Numbered from the stretch's first letter, positions 12,526 through 24,077 are shown. The stretch: 64,000 nucleotides of DNA from Bathynomus jamesi (GCA_023014485.1 JAJOZX010005806.1:1-64000), one strand, 5' to 3'. Made by a program: numbers and translations. Notes: generated by a model from the letters alone, not told the origin.

Positions 12526-15500
12526 CTCGCATCACCCCACAAGAAATAATTAGAATGACAAATTCCACACATTTTTTTGTATCATATTATAAAAATCGAA
12601 AACTTTATAATTTTCACATTTGCATAAAATAACATTTCACACTAATAATTAAATTACCTGTAACTAATCTATACATGCCAAAAAAAAATAATGGAAAATT
12701 TTCTTACAGTGGCTGCACAAATCTCAAGTTCACAATCTATTCCAGCGATTCCTCATCAAAGATCGCTTTACATTTGAAACAATTATTTGTATAGTTATAC
12801 AGTTACTATCAGGGCAACATAGAAAAAAAATAAGAAAAAGTTTACATAAAATACTGACCAAGAATGCACATACTATTTCACGAAAAACACAACAAATATG
12901 GGCAATAATCGCACCCTTTCACTTATAATTTCATTACATAATAATCAGTACATTAATTTGCTGGACGTTGTTTAGATCACAATCCGCACGCTGACAACGG
13001 ACTTCAATTTTCAATCGCAGCTCTCCTGCTCACTTCACTAGAATGCAAGGGATTGCATCAATCAACATGCAACAGGGCAGCATGGTATAATGGTTCTGCT
13101 CTCTCTCCAAATGGCGAAAAAAAACCAAGAGAGGTCCAATTCTAAAAGGATCAGGGGGGGAGATATACTGAAAGCGGGACCACACGCTGGAATTGGATGG
13201 AATTTGCAATTCTAGAAGTCGATGAAGAAACTTGCCTTGTCTCATCTCCACTTTTGTTGGTGAATGCTGCTCTTCCTACGTCCAGCTGAAAGACTCTTCT
13301 ACTGGCAACAATCAAACGATCACTCCACCGTAGGCTGTTTCCCAACGAACCTACTGTATGTCTGTATGGACAGTACAGTCTTAGACACCCGTTCAAGCTC
13401 TCGTGGCTTGCCTACCGCGTGCTATGACACATATTTAGCGAAGCTTTCGAGCAGCCTGACCAGCTACTGCCCAAAAAATACCAGTAGACCATCTTCGATC
13501 GAAACTTTCGTGTGCCAAGACCCTGCACACGAAGTTTCTCTTCTCTTCCGAAACTGTCCTGCACCAACTTCATGCGCATTCGGTTCCTCTCTTCTATCTC
13601 TTCTCTTCCGAAACCATCCTGCGCCAAGTCTCTGCGCAGTTGGTTTCTCTTCTCTCTCATCACTGGTGATCGATCACCTATCCGGTCGACTAAACTCAAT
13701 GGATGGAACTCGGATTCAACTTGGTTGCCTCCAAACCGAGCCTTTTGAAATTTTGAAAAAAAAAAGTTTATTCAAACTTGTTTCTGTACTGCTTATCATT
13801 TATTTAATATTTAATTTACCGAATTTTCTCGACAGTTCACTTCGAAACAATAACTACACATTTGCTCTGGCCAAATTCACGGAAAAAAAAAAATGACATC
13901 TGAAAATTTCGCAAAAATTTAATCACATCTAGCTACCAATAAGGTCACTTATGGCAGTTACATCGAAGATAAAAAAAAGTCATAAAATGTATGAAACAAA
14001 ATTGTACAGTATAAATAGAAAAGCGCCCATACATAGTAACTGTTAGTATAATTTAAGAACTATTATTGTTCAAACTACCATCAGAAATCGCATCAATACT
14101 TTTAAATACAAAAGACAAAAATGAACCCCAGAAACTTCATGTCATCACTTCTCTGACAATCATGAACCCTCTTGCCCTTTGAGGAGGAGCACACGAAGAT
14201 GCCACAAAAATGTTACTGGCTATCTAGAAGGCTCCATTTCCAAGGGAACACTCGAGCCAATGTTTCAAATGCATTAGTATCCGACTGAAGGTTTAAACAA
14301 CAATAATTTGGCCAAACAGTTATTAAAAAGTTTAAAAAAATTTAAATATTACTACCAAAAATTATTTTAATACAGTAATGTCAACTTGAAACGTCAAATT
14401 TCATATGAATTGAACTCGCAATTCACAAATTACATCTGAGAGACAACTCTCTCCTTCAACAGAAACCCCAGTATGGTTTGCAAATCACAAAAATCCCAGT
14501 AATTTATCGTTTCCAAGTGAAACAAAATTTGCATCGTTATACTAAATAAGAATAGATAATATGCACTCACAAATACACGCAACCTACTGTAAACAAACAC
14601 AAAACATTGCATAATTCAGAGCGGTCACTTTGTTTGTAAGTGAACCTCTATACAAATATCCCTAACCGAATGAAACTGCATTATATCCTGACATAATTTT
14701 GTAATTTTTTCTATGCAAACGCTTAAACTAAAAAAAAGGGAAATTTTTCATTTCTAATACCCAAATTAAAATATCAAATTGAAATATCCTTTTTACAATA
14801 CAATCTAAATTCCAAATAAAAATTTTACCATTGTCATTGAACTGGAAGAAAGAAAGAAATAAAAATTGGCCTACCTATAAAAATAAAATTGAATGCATTT
14901 ATAAAATGTAAAGAAACTATATGAAAATTTTCTACACCAATTTCTGTAATTCAAAAATAATTATAATAATATCCAGCTTTCGTAAAATATGTGTACCGTA
15001 ACTCACATTGGCCACCAAAATAAAAATAAAATTTACTGCCGCACTTTTAGGCCTATAATTAATAAATTCCATGCTATGCGCGGAAAGAACAATTTAGAAT
15101 TTAATGCATAACATTTGTGCTTATTAAAGGAAAATCCTATGATTATTTATGTTAAACCAATTAAAATTTTGTTAAATAACTAAGAATTTAATACTCGATA
15201 GACATATACCGTAGTGACGGTCAATATCCGAACAATATTTAACGATAGGCCTACAAGAAATCTTTCTTTAGTACAATACAATAGCCATTTTACAAAATGT
15301 CGGAATTGTCATGAAAATGAACAAAAGGAATGGAGAGAAAAATAGATAATCAGCCTACCTACCAAATTTTACGAGTGTATAAATATATAAAATTATATAT
15401 ATAACTAATATATACGTATAAGTTAATATGTAAGTGTATAATTAATGAATATATAAAAAAAATCAAAAAAAATTTATAGAAAATTTCAGAACACAATTTC

Positions 15501-16479
15501 TCTATTTCAGTTAAACGAATTTAGCTTATTTTGAAGTCTAACACACACCTATATGGCCAGCCTATAATCTGACAAATTAATATGTTTAAGATTATTTTTC
15601 GACTGTCCCTTAAAATGTAACGTAATCCTATTTTAGTGCGAAGCGAAGCGAAGCAAAAAGCCTGTAAACCTATATAAACAATCATTATCTACAACCAATC
15701 GAAATATAATCAAAAATCTACTAATGAATCCCAGAAAATTTTACATGTTCATGAAATGTCTTACAATACTATATATGTATATATACCTAGAAATGCGGTA
15801 GTATCACACTGTATTTAAACTAACATAATTCACTTAGTACAAATTCAGTGTAAAAAAATGTTCTATATTAATTATTATTATATTATCATCACATTTTCTA
15901 CTAATTCCAAAAGTTGAAACACAAAAAAGACACAAACGTAGGTAGGTTTGAGGACAGGAGAAAGGTGAACGAAATGAAGTGAAAAGAATTGAGTCTTGGC
16001 AGCGATGAACGATTTGAAATATACCTCTGACGGGCTGAACGAAAGCTAACAAATTCGGAAACAAACGACTCTGAAATTTACTGTTACTCAAATGTTTTGA
16101 CTCCAATGGAAAACTGACTCTGTAACGACTAAAATAAGTTTTGAGTCTAGACTCAGTCTCAAACAACAAATTTTGACGCGCAAAAGTTTTTGAAGCGACG
16201 TGACTCAGAATAATTTGGAAAATAATGGGCGCCATTTTGAATTTAAAATAAATTTTTGTTTAATTTGATAATTACTCTAAAACGGGTAGCGAAACAGAAT
16301 ATCTACTAATTTTCTTTATACGGAGAACGTGAAAATGATCGTGATTAGTCGAAAGAATACACGCACAAATTTTGAATTCCTATTTATCAGAAATGAAAAA
16401 ATAATGCATAAGCCTAACGGTGTGCATGGGTTCGTATTATTAAATTGATAACAATTTAATAAGGTTAGCTGCCACCAAA
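12526..16479. other. Non-coding interior of the LARD-like element
   Basis: Four kilobases of AT-rich DNA. Open frames here, such as 13264-13896 (+) and 15834-16235 (-), show no domain I recognise. The only GC-richer part is 13030-13750, which contains a diverged tandem duplication of about 66 bp (near 13536-13665, TTCTCTTCTCTTCCGAAAC in each copy). GCGAAGCGAAGCGAAGC occurs near 15637. The cis-acting ends are present, so the element could have been mobilised by another element's proteins. Confidence 0.6.
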
Positions 16480-17020
16480 TATAGTGAACAAGTTTTATTA
16501 TTTTACTTTCTTCATTATTTACTCTTCTATCGGCTCTTTATTTCATTTATCGCTTGCTTTCTCTACACTCGTTTTCACTGTACTGTATAGCTTCATGGTA
16601 GCCACGCCGAGACTATGTAAGCCGTTACAACACGAAGGGGGAAGGGGGTTTCATTAATACTCTATTTAAACGCTTGTTAACATTTTATTTAATTCCGAAA
16701 ATGCTTTAATTAATATGAGGGGATGCGAGTAGAACATTTTACTATAATAATTCACGTCGGAGAGGGGCACAAAACAATTAATTTGATGTTTAGATTACAT
16801 GGCCCCAACTTTACGCTTATCGTGCTACTGAAAGACTGACTCCTTTTGGGGGTAGTCCGCTCTGTTGGCCTTTGTTCAGGATTGCCAACTCTTCCTATTT
16901 TAAACAATTACAATCTAACAAACATACTTTATCGTAATTTCACAATTATTAGTAAATTTATATTAAACATTATAATCTTAACTAAACAAAAATTAATATT
17001 CTTAACTAGGCATTACTACA
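16480..17020 (-). repeat. LTR of the LARD-like element (5' LTR in minus orientation)
   Basis: About 541 bp, a direct repeat of 11992-12525. The candidate primer-binding site lies just inside it at 16477-16468. Confidence 0.85.
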
Positions 17021-17024
17021 AAAG

Positions 17025-17829
17025 CAGCCTAGCCCCACTACATTTAGAACCTCAATATAAGTAAAAGACTCGTTGCATTCACGTCGGATTGAATAAATCA
17101 AAGAAAAAGGGGTAACTATTATATTTTTAGCCAAAACCAAAACTTAAACCTCAACTGGCAGAATTGAGCGTCCACTTTTCAAGGCACATAACATGTCCGT
17201 TTCATGATGGGAATGAACTCAGAATGGTTCCCTGAGTTTTTTATGATACACAGAGACCGTGCATGGAACAAGGAACTCTTCTGGGATAATTAAATCCACT
17301 ATAGTCCGAATAAGTAATGGTAAATGACAAATACCATAGTTTTTCTTTTTCATGATGCAAGCCCGACGTGGGCAATGGGTCTCTCACAACGGACATGTTA
17401 TGTGCCTTGAAAAGTGGATGCTCAATTCTGCCAGTTGAGGTTTAAGTTTTGGTTTTGGCTAAAAATATAATAGTTACCCCTTTTTCTTTGATTTATTCAA
17501 TCTGACGTGAATGCAACGAGTTTTTTACTTATATTGAGGTTCTAAATGTAGTTGGGCTAGGCTGCTTTAAACCCTAGGTCCATGTCCCAAAGCTGGATCC
17601 TGTCTGCTTTGCAGATAGCTGGTGAGGGAAGCTATATTTATGGGACCTCTTTGCGAGAGACCCATTGCCCATGTCGGGCTTGCATCATGAAAAAGAAAAA
17701 CTATGGTATTTCTCATTTACCATTACTTATTCGGACTATAGTGGATTTAATTATCCCAGAAGAGTTCCTTGTTCCATGCACAGTCTGTGTGTATCATAAA
17801 AAACTCAGGGAACCATTCTGAGTTCATTC

Positions 17830-17830
<1 letters not shown>
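17025..17830. repeat. 450-bp repeat continued, then inverted
   Basis: After the LTR element, module b resumes (17025-17244), followed by a truncated module a (17245-17392). At about 17392 the orientation flips: 17393-17565 is module b reversed, 17566-17812 is module a reversed, and 17813-17832 is the start of another reversed b. Together with 11310-11991 this forms a large broken inverted repeat that ends in a (TA)n tract on both outer sides. Confidence 0.8.
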
Positions 17831-17832
<2 letters not shown>

Positions 17833-17908
<76 letters not shown>

Positions 17909-17910
17909 CA

Positions 17911-17991
<81 letters not shown>

Positions 17992-18002
17992 TATATATAT
18001 AT
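17833..18002. repeat. (TA)n microsatellite, target of element A
   Basis: About 170 bp of mostly TA dinucleotides, ending exactly at the TAGGG terminus of element A. Confidence 0.95.
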
Positions 18003-20691
18003 TAGGGTGTCCCAGCCTCACATGTGAAAATAAAAATTTGCAAGAGTCAAATCGCACACCCCTTTAATTAATTACACTTGAAGAAAGGAAAAAATGGGCA
18101 AAATTTCATTGGCCTATTAGGAGGGGAAGGGTCCCCTCATTGACCTTGTTTATTCGACCCTATATGAACAAACGTAAATGCTCAGCATTAATCATTCTAG
18201 AACGGAAGAATGAAATGTAAATTCTTTCTAATGACTAAATTAAAGGAAATGGAAATTCTTCCTAATGGCACATTTCATTTCGGGGGACAGAGGATCTTTT
18301 TGTCTGCTGAGGGGAACTGCTGGCGGTGGTATTCGACGACTTGGTACACGAGCTGCCATTCCTCCTCGTTTTTTGTCAGGCCCTCGTTGAAATCTTCCGC
18401 CAGTTTCACCACCCGTTCTGCCGCGTCATTCACAGACTTCAACGATGGTGCACATCCTTCGAGATCTTTGGTTTTTTTTGGAACTGGCAGCTTCAGGCAA
18501 TGAAAAAGGTTTTGAGTCCTTTTTGTGACCAAGGTGCTCAAGTCCGACTGTCTCACGGTCAAGACACTCTTTCCCTCCAGCCGATGCAGATCTTTTGGGT
18601 TTTCGGTCTTCTTGTGCAGGTTTTGGAGCATGGCTGTCTTCTCTGCATCGGTGGTTTTGGAGGAGAACATAGCGAGTCTGGCTAAATCTTCGCTTAGGTA
18701 CCAGAGGTGGCCCTGGAATTTCATCAATGCGGCGGTACCTACATCATGATCCACCGCCTTGTACCGCTCTAGGTCCTCCAACAGCTCCAGGTCATTGACG
18801 GGCGCGTCCGCCGTCAATGGAGCCTCGAACCACCTCTGGAGGTAGATGGTGACGGCAAAGACGTTTATCCTGCGTAGTGACCGGACCTCATGAGTGGTCA
18901 GGTGGAATTGGCTTCGGAAGATGAACATCTTAAGACAGTAAATGCCTTTGGCCATCCACCTGGCCCGGTGGTATGCTCCAGGACGATTGTACCGGAGATC
19001 TCGTTTGCCATGACCATCGAGGAAGACCAGAGCGAGGATCAGGAACTCCCGGTAATCGTCTCTTGGGTGGCCAACTTCAAGCTGGTCTTCAATGAAGTGG
19101 ACAATCTGCTCTTTTTTCAATGCCACCCATTCCGAAAGGATGTCGCTTGGGCCATTGCCGTTGAATGGAGAAGCCTGCTTCTGGTCAATGAACTCCCATT
19201 GGGATTTGAAGCGAGCGAACAGCGAAATTTCGGGGCCAAAAGACCTGAAGAACAGGTCAAAGACTGAGGTGATTACCAATTCCATCATGTGGTGTCTGCA
19301 AGCCAGGAAAAGAACGCGGCGGTCCATTTGGTCCTGGATAATCGTACAAGCGTCGCTGTGAATACCAGTATTCGCTGCTGTTGTGTCGAAGCAGAGACCG
19401 GCAATCCATGGTTGAACTTGCGGCCAATCGTCCAGCACCTTCAGAACAGCTCCAGCCATCCGCTGTCCCGTGCTGTCAGGGATTTTTGGGATCGCCAACA
19501 ACTTCTCAAGATTCTTCCTGCTGACCAGCACTGTTATGCGATCCGATTTCCCTCCATCCGAATCAGGGAGGAGTTTGCCATCAAAGTGGACGACAAGCGG
19601 CGTATCATGATTGAACTCCGTCTTGATTCCGGCTGCCAAGTTCTTCCTGGACTTCTGCCGTGAATGGTGAAGACTTGATTTGGAGAAGGTGACCGAGGAT
19701 AACTCAACTCCCGCGGCAGCGAGTGCTGGAGCCACAATGTGCATCGCTTGGCGTACTGAGGTTCCAGTTCGATCCAGGGCTGCAGCAAAATTGGGATATT
19801 GGATGATCCTCCTTGCCGACACTTGGCAGTCCTTGGGAGTGGATCGAGGAGCCGAAGGACCAGGAGAGGAATATTGGACATCATCATTGGATGCTTCGGC
19901 CATGGACTCCGAAGAAGAAGAAGACCCACTTTTCACCGTTCCTTTTGCTTGCAGTGAGTCCATCTCTTCGCGGCTTTTCTTCTTCCTCTTCTCTTCAGCT
20001 GCTCGGTGTTTCTCCCGCTCCGCTGCCCTGCGAGCAAACTCCAGGTCCTCTCCTCCGATGTACATCTTCTGCACGGTTCGCTGGTCATTCAGAAAGTCTC
20101 GATCTTCGGGGACTTTGATGAGTTTCATGGCGTTGGCATGAGCTGTTTCAAACAGTGTATTCAGGTTGGCTTGGAATCCCTTTTCCCGCTCCAGTTGCTT
20201 CTCTCCCACACGGTTTCGGTTTCTGGCAACCTTCTCGTAGTCCGTGGAGAGGGCCTTGATCCTCTCGACGCACTTGGGCTTGTGTGGAGGTCGGAATAGA
20301 TGCCTGAGCCCACACCGCCATAACCTCATCAGCTACCACATTGGCAGCTTCCGCCGTGGACGTTTTTTTCTTCCGAGTGAAGAACAACAGACATCGAAGA
20401 ACATCTCCCACTGTCGGGAGTTGACACAGCGTTTCCAGGGGTTCATTTCGCAACACCCCCACCAACCACACAGTCTCCTGCTTTCTTGTATCCATAACCT
20501 GAAAAGAAATATGCTACAATTAGTATAAGGTAGAGAGTAGCCGTTCAGCAATAGTAACACATGGTTTGAGGGGACCCTTAAAATTAAAGAACACGAATGA
20601 AATTCATCTTGCTGGCATGTTTTCACGAGTGGAAGAAATTAGGGGGGTGTGCATGACAAACTTCAGGAACAAAAAAAATTGGGACACTCTA
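18003..20691 (-). mobile_element. TAGGG-ended DNA transposon (element A), clade 1
   Basis: The left end reads TAGGGTGTCCCAG and the right end, reversed, TAGAGTGTCCCAA (12 of 13 match). Beyond the tip the ends keep patchy similarity for roughly 130 bp, including a GGGTCCCCTCA block. The element sits in a (TA)n tract with ATATATAT on both sides, so an 8-bp duplication is possible but not distinguishable from the microsatellite. It carries one long intronless minus-strand gene. Length 2.69 kb. It is the best-preserved uninterrupted member of the family here. Confidence 0.85.
18275..20495 (-). CDS. Putative DDE-type transposase of element A, one frameshift from intact
   Basis: A 684-residue minus-strand frame (20329-18275) holds nearly the whole protein. 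The N-terminal piece (start near 20495, with MAVWAQASIPT) is one frame away, joined near 20290. Positions below are in the 684-residue frame. A basic, Glu/Lys/Arg-rich, probably coiled-coil stretch spans 98-120 and a serine-rich acidic linker 134-165. VVHFDGKLLPD has D250. CFDTTAANTG has D315. C344-RHH347 is a C-x2-H motif. RDDYREF lies at 423-429, PGAYHRARW at 450-458, HLWYLSE at 541-547 and VNDAAERVVKL at 633-643. By analogy with hAT, D250, D315 and E638 are candidate catalytic residues (inference). No hAT dimerisation domain is present. Homologues occur in B, C, D, E and F. Confidence 0.75.
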
Positions 20692-20718
20692 ATATATATA
20701 TATATATATATATATACA

Positions 20719-20765
<47 letters not shown>
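20692..20765. repeat. (TA)n microsatellite
   Basis: TA tract on the outer side of element A, the continuation of its insertion target. Confidence 0.95.
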
Positions 20766-20768
<3 letters not shown>

Positions 20769-20802
20769 TGTTCGTTTTACTACATATATATAAATGTATA
20801 TG

Positions 20803-21231
20803 CAGTCAACCCTCGTTATAACGGACTAATAGGGGGGAAAAGGTGTCCGTTATAGCCGATTGTCCGATATAACCGACGGTACTGGTAACCTATGGTATAC
20901 GTATACGATACGGTAATGGAGATACTATATACAGTACTGTGCACTGTCTGCTGAACATGATAAATGATACAGAAAAAATGAAATATAATAAAAATATAAA
21001 AGTTAGCTTGTCCTTGGCCTTACGAATGTTGGAAACAGTTTGCTTTTTCACGCCATACTCCGCGCACACCTTGGCCACCGAAGCACCCGCCTCTAACTTC
21101 TTGATTAATTCCAGCTTCTGGGTCACTGACAGGGTCACACGCTTCTTCTTTTCCTGGTTAACGTCGCCAGTGGTGTGTCCGGTTTATCTGATATCCGCTC
21201 TAACGGGGTCCGTTATAGCGAGGGTTGACTG
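20803..21231 (-). mobile_element. pogo/Tigger-like MITE retaining a DNA-binding fragment
   Basis: Ends CAGTCAACCCTCGTTATA at 20803 and its near inverse TATAGCGAGGGTTGACTG ending at 21231. TA follows on the right; the left flank is TG rather than TA. The interior retains the start of a pogo-type transposase on the minus strand. Deletion derivative of 429 bp. Confidence 0.85.
20999..21181 (-). pseudogene. N-terminal CENP-B-type HTH of a pogo transposase, truncated
   Basis: The minus strand reads KKKRVTLSVTQKLELIKKLE and continues through EYGVKKQTVSNIRK. This is the CENP-B N-terminal helix-turn-helix that binds pogo/Tigger ends. The frame runs on into unrelated AT-rich DNA and stops, so only the DNA-binding part survives. 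Such a fragment could in principle bind element ends, but no promoter evidence is visible. Confidence 0.85.
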
Positions 21232-21233
21232 TA

Positions 21234-21501
21234 CAGGTACTCCCTGACTTACGATGGGGTTACGTTCCGACAAACATGTCGTAAGTCGAAAATAACCACA
21301 ATGGTAGTGATGTGTGTTAACATATACGTAGTTCAATCAAAGTAAAATAACAAAACACACAAATTATACAAATAATAGTAAATAATAGAAGTAAATAAAC
21401 TGATCGGAATTTGAATTTTTCGTCGTCTATTATTTTATTTTATTTATTTAATATGACAGTCATCGTCGTAAGTCGGGTGGTCGTAACTCGGGGAGTATCT
21501 G
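21234..21501. mobile_element. pogo-like MITE adjoining the previous one
   Basis: Ends CAGGTACTCCCTGACTTACGA and, reversed, CAGATACTCCCCGAGTTACGA. TA lies at 21232-21233 and 21502-21503. The left TA is also the right-hand TA of the element ending at 21231, so the two abut with a single shared dinucleotide. 268 bp, non-coding. Confidence 0.8.
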
Positions 21502-21556
21502 TATATACCTTTTAGGTCACTCATGTTGGCTGTTTCTACAATTTCCATAATTTATA

Positions 21557-22132
21557 TAGTGAGGCCTTGCATAATGAACGCCTTAAATAGCGAATTTTTG
21601 CTTTTACCTCCATAAGGCTCCATTGATTTAAATAACGATTTTACCTTGCAGAATGAATTTGGTAACGAAAAATGTAATAACACTTTTTCTATTTAGTTGG
21701 AGGTTGGTAGCTGTCGTGAGCAGTTGTGTACAATTGCTCTCAATTTTTTTTTTAATTTTGCTTTACTGTGATTTATCATTATAATATCATTAATTAATAT
21801 AGTAAATAAATAATAATTAATGCTTTTAAGAGTCCAAACTGCCTGGCCATAAACCAATGAAAGACTGGTTTACTTTACTTATAGCTGGGAATGCATCAGG
21901 GGACCTGAAGATTAAGCCTATGCTTGTGTATCATTCCTAAAATCCCAGGATATTCAAGCAGAAGAAGGTGAACCCATTTAAAAAATGGGTAAACAAGCGC
22001 AAAAAGGGTCAAAATTTGGGCTCTGGAACGAATTACTGAAAATCCCATTGAACTAATGTGTTGCATAACGAATTTTTCAGTTAACGAATGACCTTCTGGA
22101 ATGAATTAAATTCGTTATGCAAGGCCTCATTG
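21557..22132 (+). mobile_element. Tigger-like deletion derivative
   Basis: Ends AGTGAGGCCTTGCATAATGAA and, reversed, CAATGAGGCCTTGCATAACGAA, with TA on each side (21555-21556, 22133-22134). The interior at about 21830-21965 (+) encodes a Tigger/Jerky-type transposase fragment reading KDWFTLLIAGNASGDLKIKP then MLVYHS before a stop. Only part of the catalytic domain remains. Confidence 0.85.
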
Positions 22133-22329
22133 TATATGAAATAAAAACTAAGAAGTTATTTAATAGTTATAAAATAATAAAATTATAAAAATATAAGACA
22201 TGAAAGCTGAAACTATTTCAAAATGGTTCAGCATATAAAAAAGCAACTGCAATAAATGGAACAATACACGAATACTTTACAACCACATATATATACTGTA
22301 CTCTTATACCTAAACTGAATTTGTTCTCA

Positions 22330-23419
22330 GAAACAGGATTGCTTCAGTTAGGTCCTCCTTCATTGCTGTTCTCAAATTGGATCTGAGGATTCAGAGGGCA
22401 GAAAACATGCTCCATGCTGACTTGAGTCAGTGGCAATGCTGTGACAGTCAGAGTGGCATCTTGAACAATCTCAGGGTATCAGGGTATTGCATCTTTCACT
22501 TTCAACTTTACAGTATGGTCAATTTTTTCTACCTCTCCCAGTGCATGAGAAAAATCCAATTTGAATTTAGCTAGCGCAGTTGGGCTCCTTTCTCCGCTTT
22601 TTTCCAAATCTAATCGATGATGCTTTGACTGCTGCTGGTCATCTAGATATTTTTCAAAATCAAATTCTTCATCTTCAGAATTGGATGAGGATGATGATGG
22701 AAGGCTGCCATGTTGCGGCCCAGCTACAGCCTCATCTTCCGCTCGTGGACCTTTCATACGAATGGCTACTTCACATAAAGCAGCTTTAGCTCTAATTTGC
22801 TGTTCTTCTGTCAGTGTGACTTGGTACATAGCATCAACATAGATAGCAGCCAATAGGATGTCATTGTCCAGCAATGTTGCTTCAGTATAGCATCTAGTTT
22901 TGGTATTCTAGCAGCCACCATAACATTTCACAACTTGCCAATAAGACTGGCCGCATATTTTTCTCTCAAGCTGTCATGAATTGCCAGTTGTACTGTATGG
23001 ACACCACAGTGCATGTGATGGATCTTGGAGAGCCTTGCAGCAGCATCCACAAATTCATCTAGAGTATCACCGCCATTGTCTGAAACTTCATCATCATCAA
23101 AATCATCTACCACTTCATCTTTGTTCAGCTTCTCGATGGTGCTCATCATGTTGGTGGCATTGTCAGTCATGGTCGATAAGACTTGTTCTTTACCAATGTC
23201 AAACTCTTCCAGAATGTCCATCACTAGTTGTTGGAGATAGTCACGTCTAGAAAATTCCAAGAAACCACGTGCAGTTGAAAATTTCAAGGAAACATGTGTA
23301 GTTTTAAGATTTGGAGTCAGAGTTAGGAGATTTGTACCAACTCCAACTCTGACTCCACCCAAAAAATAACTGACTCCATGACTCCAACTCTTGACTCCGA
23401 CCCCGACTCTACAACCCTG
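22330..23419 (-). mobile_element. Second hAT copy (hAT-2), 5' and internally truncated
   Basis: The right end CAGGGTTGTAGAGTC (reverse of 23405-23419) and the dense GACTCC-type subterminal repeats (23320-23415) resemble hAT-1. The left terminus is not evident; homology to the hAT-1 C-terminal coding part starts near 22330. The BED finger and first catalytic block are missing. It is a divergent relative of hAT-1, not a duplicate. Confidence 0.75.
22340..23362 (-). pseudogene. hAT transposase fragment of hAT-2
   Basis: The minus strand 23362-22928 carries TMTDNATNMMSTIEKLNKDE with a catalytic aspartate, an acidic linker, and the C-x2-H motif MHCGVHTVQLAIHDSLREKY. 22874-22479 supplies a region starting with LLAAIYVDAMYQ. 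The remnant of the dimerisation domain follows down to about 22340. An internal deletion joins the two parts near 22900, and the frame is broken. Motif order matches hAT-1. Confidence 0.85.
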
Positions 23420-23524
23420 CTTCTTAGGTTAGGGATAAGCTTGGTTGCCTTACATTGCACACCTTCAAGCATATCAATATCATATCCAAGGTGAGGGGAC
23501 CAAACTTGAATACAGTATTCTAAG
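23420..23524 (-). pseudogene. CR1-like LINE fragment (end of reverse transcriptase)
   Basis: The minus strand reads LEYCIQVWSPHLGYDIDMLE followed by VQCKATKLIPNLR. This is the recognisable thumb-side motif of CR1/L2 reverse transcriptases. Only about 100 bp survives, directly against the hAT-2 terminus. Confidence 0.75.
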
Positions 23525-24077
23525 GATTACTAGTCAAAATGGCCCCTTTTCAAAACATCCCTTAGCCAAAATGTCCCATAGTCAAAAGTATCGGTGATGT
23601 TAATAATAGAATCTATATGCATAAAGATAATAGAATCTACCCTTGTATAAAATACTATATAACAGCAATGAAACTAACCATACAAAAGTATGATGTTTTT
23701 GTTAGTTTTAATAAAAATATCACAATTTAACTTAATCAATCATTATGGGTATACAGTTTACCTAACTGGACATTCAATAATTTTCTTGTAGGTTTTGATT
23801 AATTTTATTAATCAAAACCTACAGGAAACCTTTGTGGTATAAAAGAACTTTAATGAAAATATCAGAACTTAACTGGGTTACTTTAGAATGGGGACATTTT
23901 GGCTAGGAGACATTTTGAAATTATATAATTTACATTTGTAAATTATATAATTTACAGACGACTTCCTTATTTTTGTAACTAACATTCTTCTTAATAATGC
24001 CTAACATTTTGTGCTTTATTTCTAGCCTTTAAGCACTGCTTAGAAAATTTTAGATCATTAACAACTGTAATGCCAAC
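23525..24077. other. Unassigned AT-rich spacer with a 37-bp palindrome
   Basis: No coding. Contains the perfect hairpin 23787-23823 (arms TGTAGGTTTTGATTAA). Flanking blocks AGCCAAAATGTCCC (near 23570) and GGGACATTTTGGCT (near 23890) are inverted with respect to each other, suggesting a small foldback element of about 350 bp whose borders I cannot fix. Confidence 0.5.

Larger units (their letters stand above)
11992..17020 (-). mobile_element. LTR retroelement lacking recognisable gag-pol (LARD-like), minus orientation
   Basis: Two direct repeats of about 540 bp (11992-12525, 16480-17020) bound 3.95 kb. The element interrupts the 450-bp tandem repeat exactly between modules a and b and duplicates AAAG at 11988-11991 and 17021-17024. 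The LTRs start TATAGT and end ACTACA in the plus reading, nearly inverse to one another. On the minus strand, two bases inside the 17020-16480 LTR, lies TGGTGGCAGC (16477-16468), a plausible tRNA primer-binding site. The opposite LTR is preceded by the purine-rich GTGGGGTGATGCGAG, a possible polypurine tract. I see no gag, protease, RT or integrase motif inside. Confidence 0.75.

Noticed and set aside
13264..13896. 210-codon plus-strand frame as a gene
   Set aside because: It lies in the non-coding LTR-element interior, contains a tandem duplication in low-complexity pyrimidine-rich DNA and matches no family I know.
11246..17821. Recurring frame starting MSQSWILSALQIAGEG (three copies) as a small conserved protein
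   Set aside because: It recurs because the DNA module repeats. The C-terminal ends differ, one runs into (TA)n, and there is no domain or selection signal.
17769..18005. Frames made of Tyr-Ile repeats
   Set aside because: They are translations of (TA)n microsatellites. The same applies at 11246-11523, 20566-20855, 47765-48079 and 57283-57807.
18003..20691. Assigning clade 1 elements simply to hAT
   Set aside because: TAGGG tips, 8-bp duplication and C-x2-H fit hAT, but the hAT dimerisation domain is missing, F and G show 9-bp duplications, and the conserved blocks differ from the three hAT proteins in the same window.
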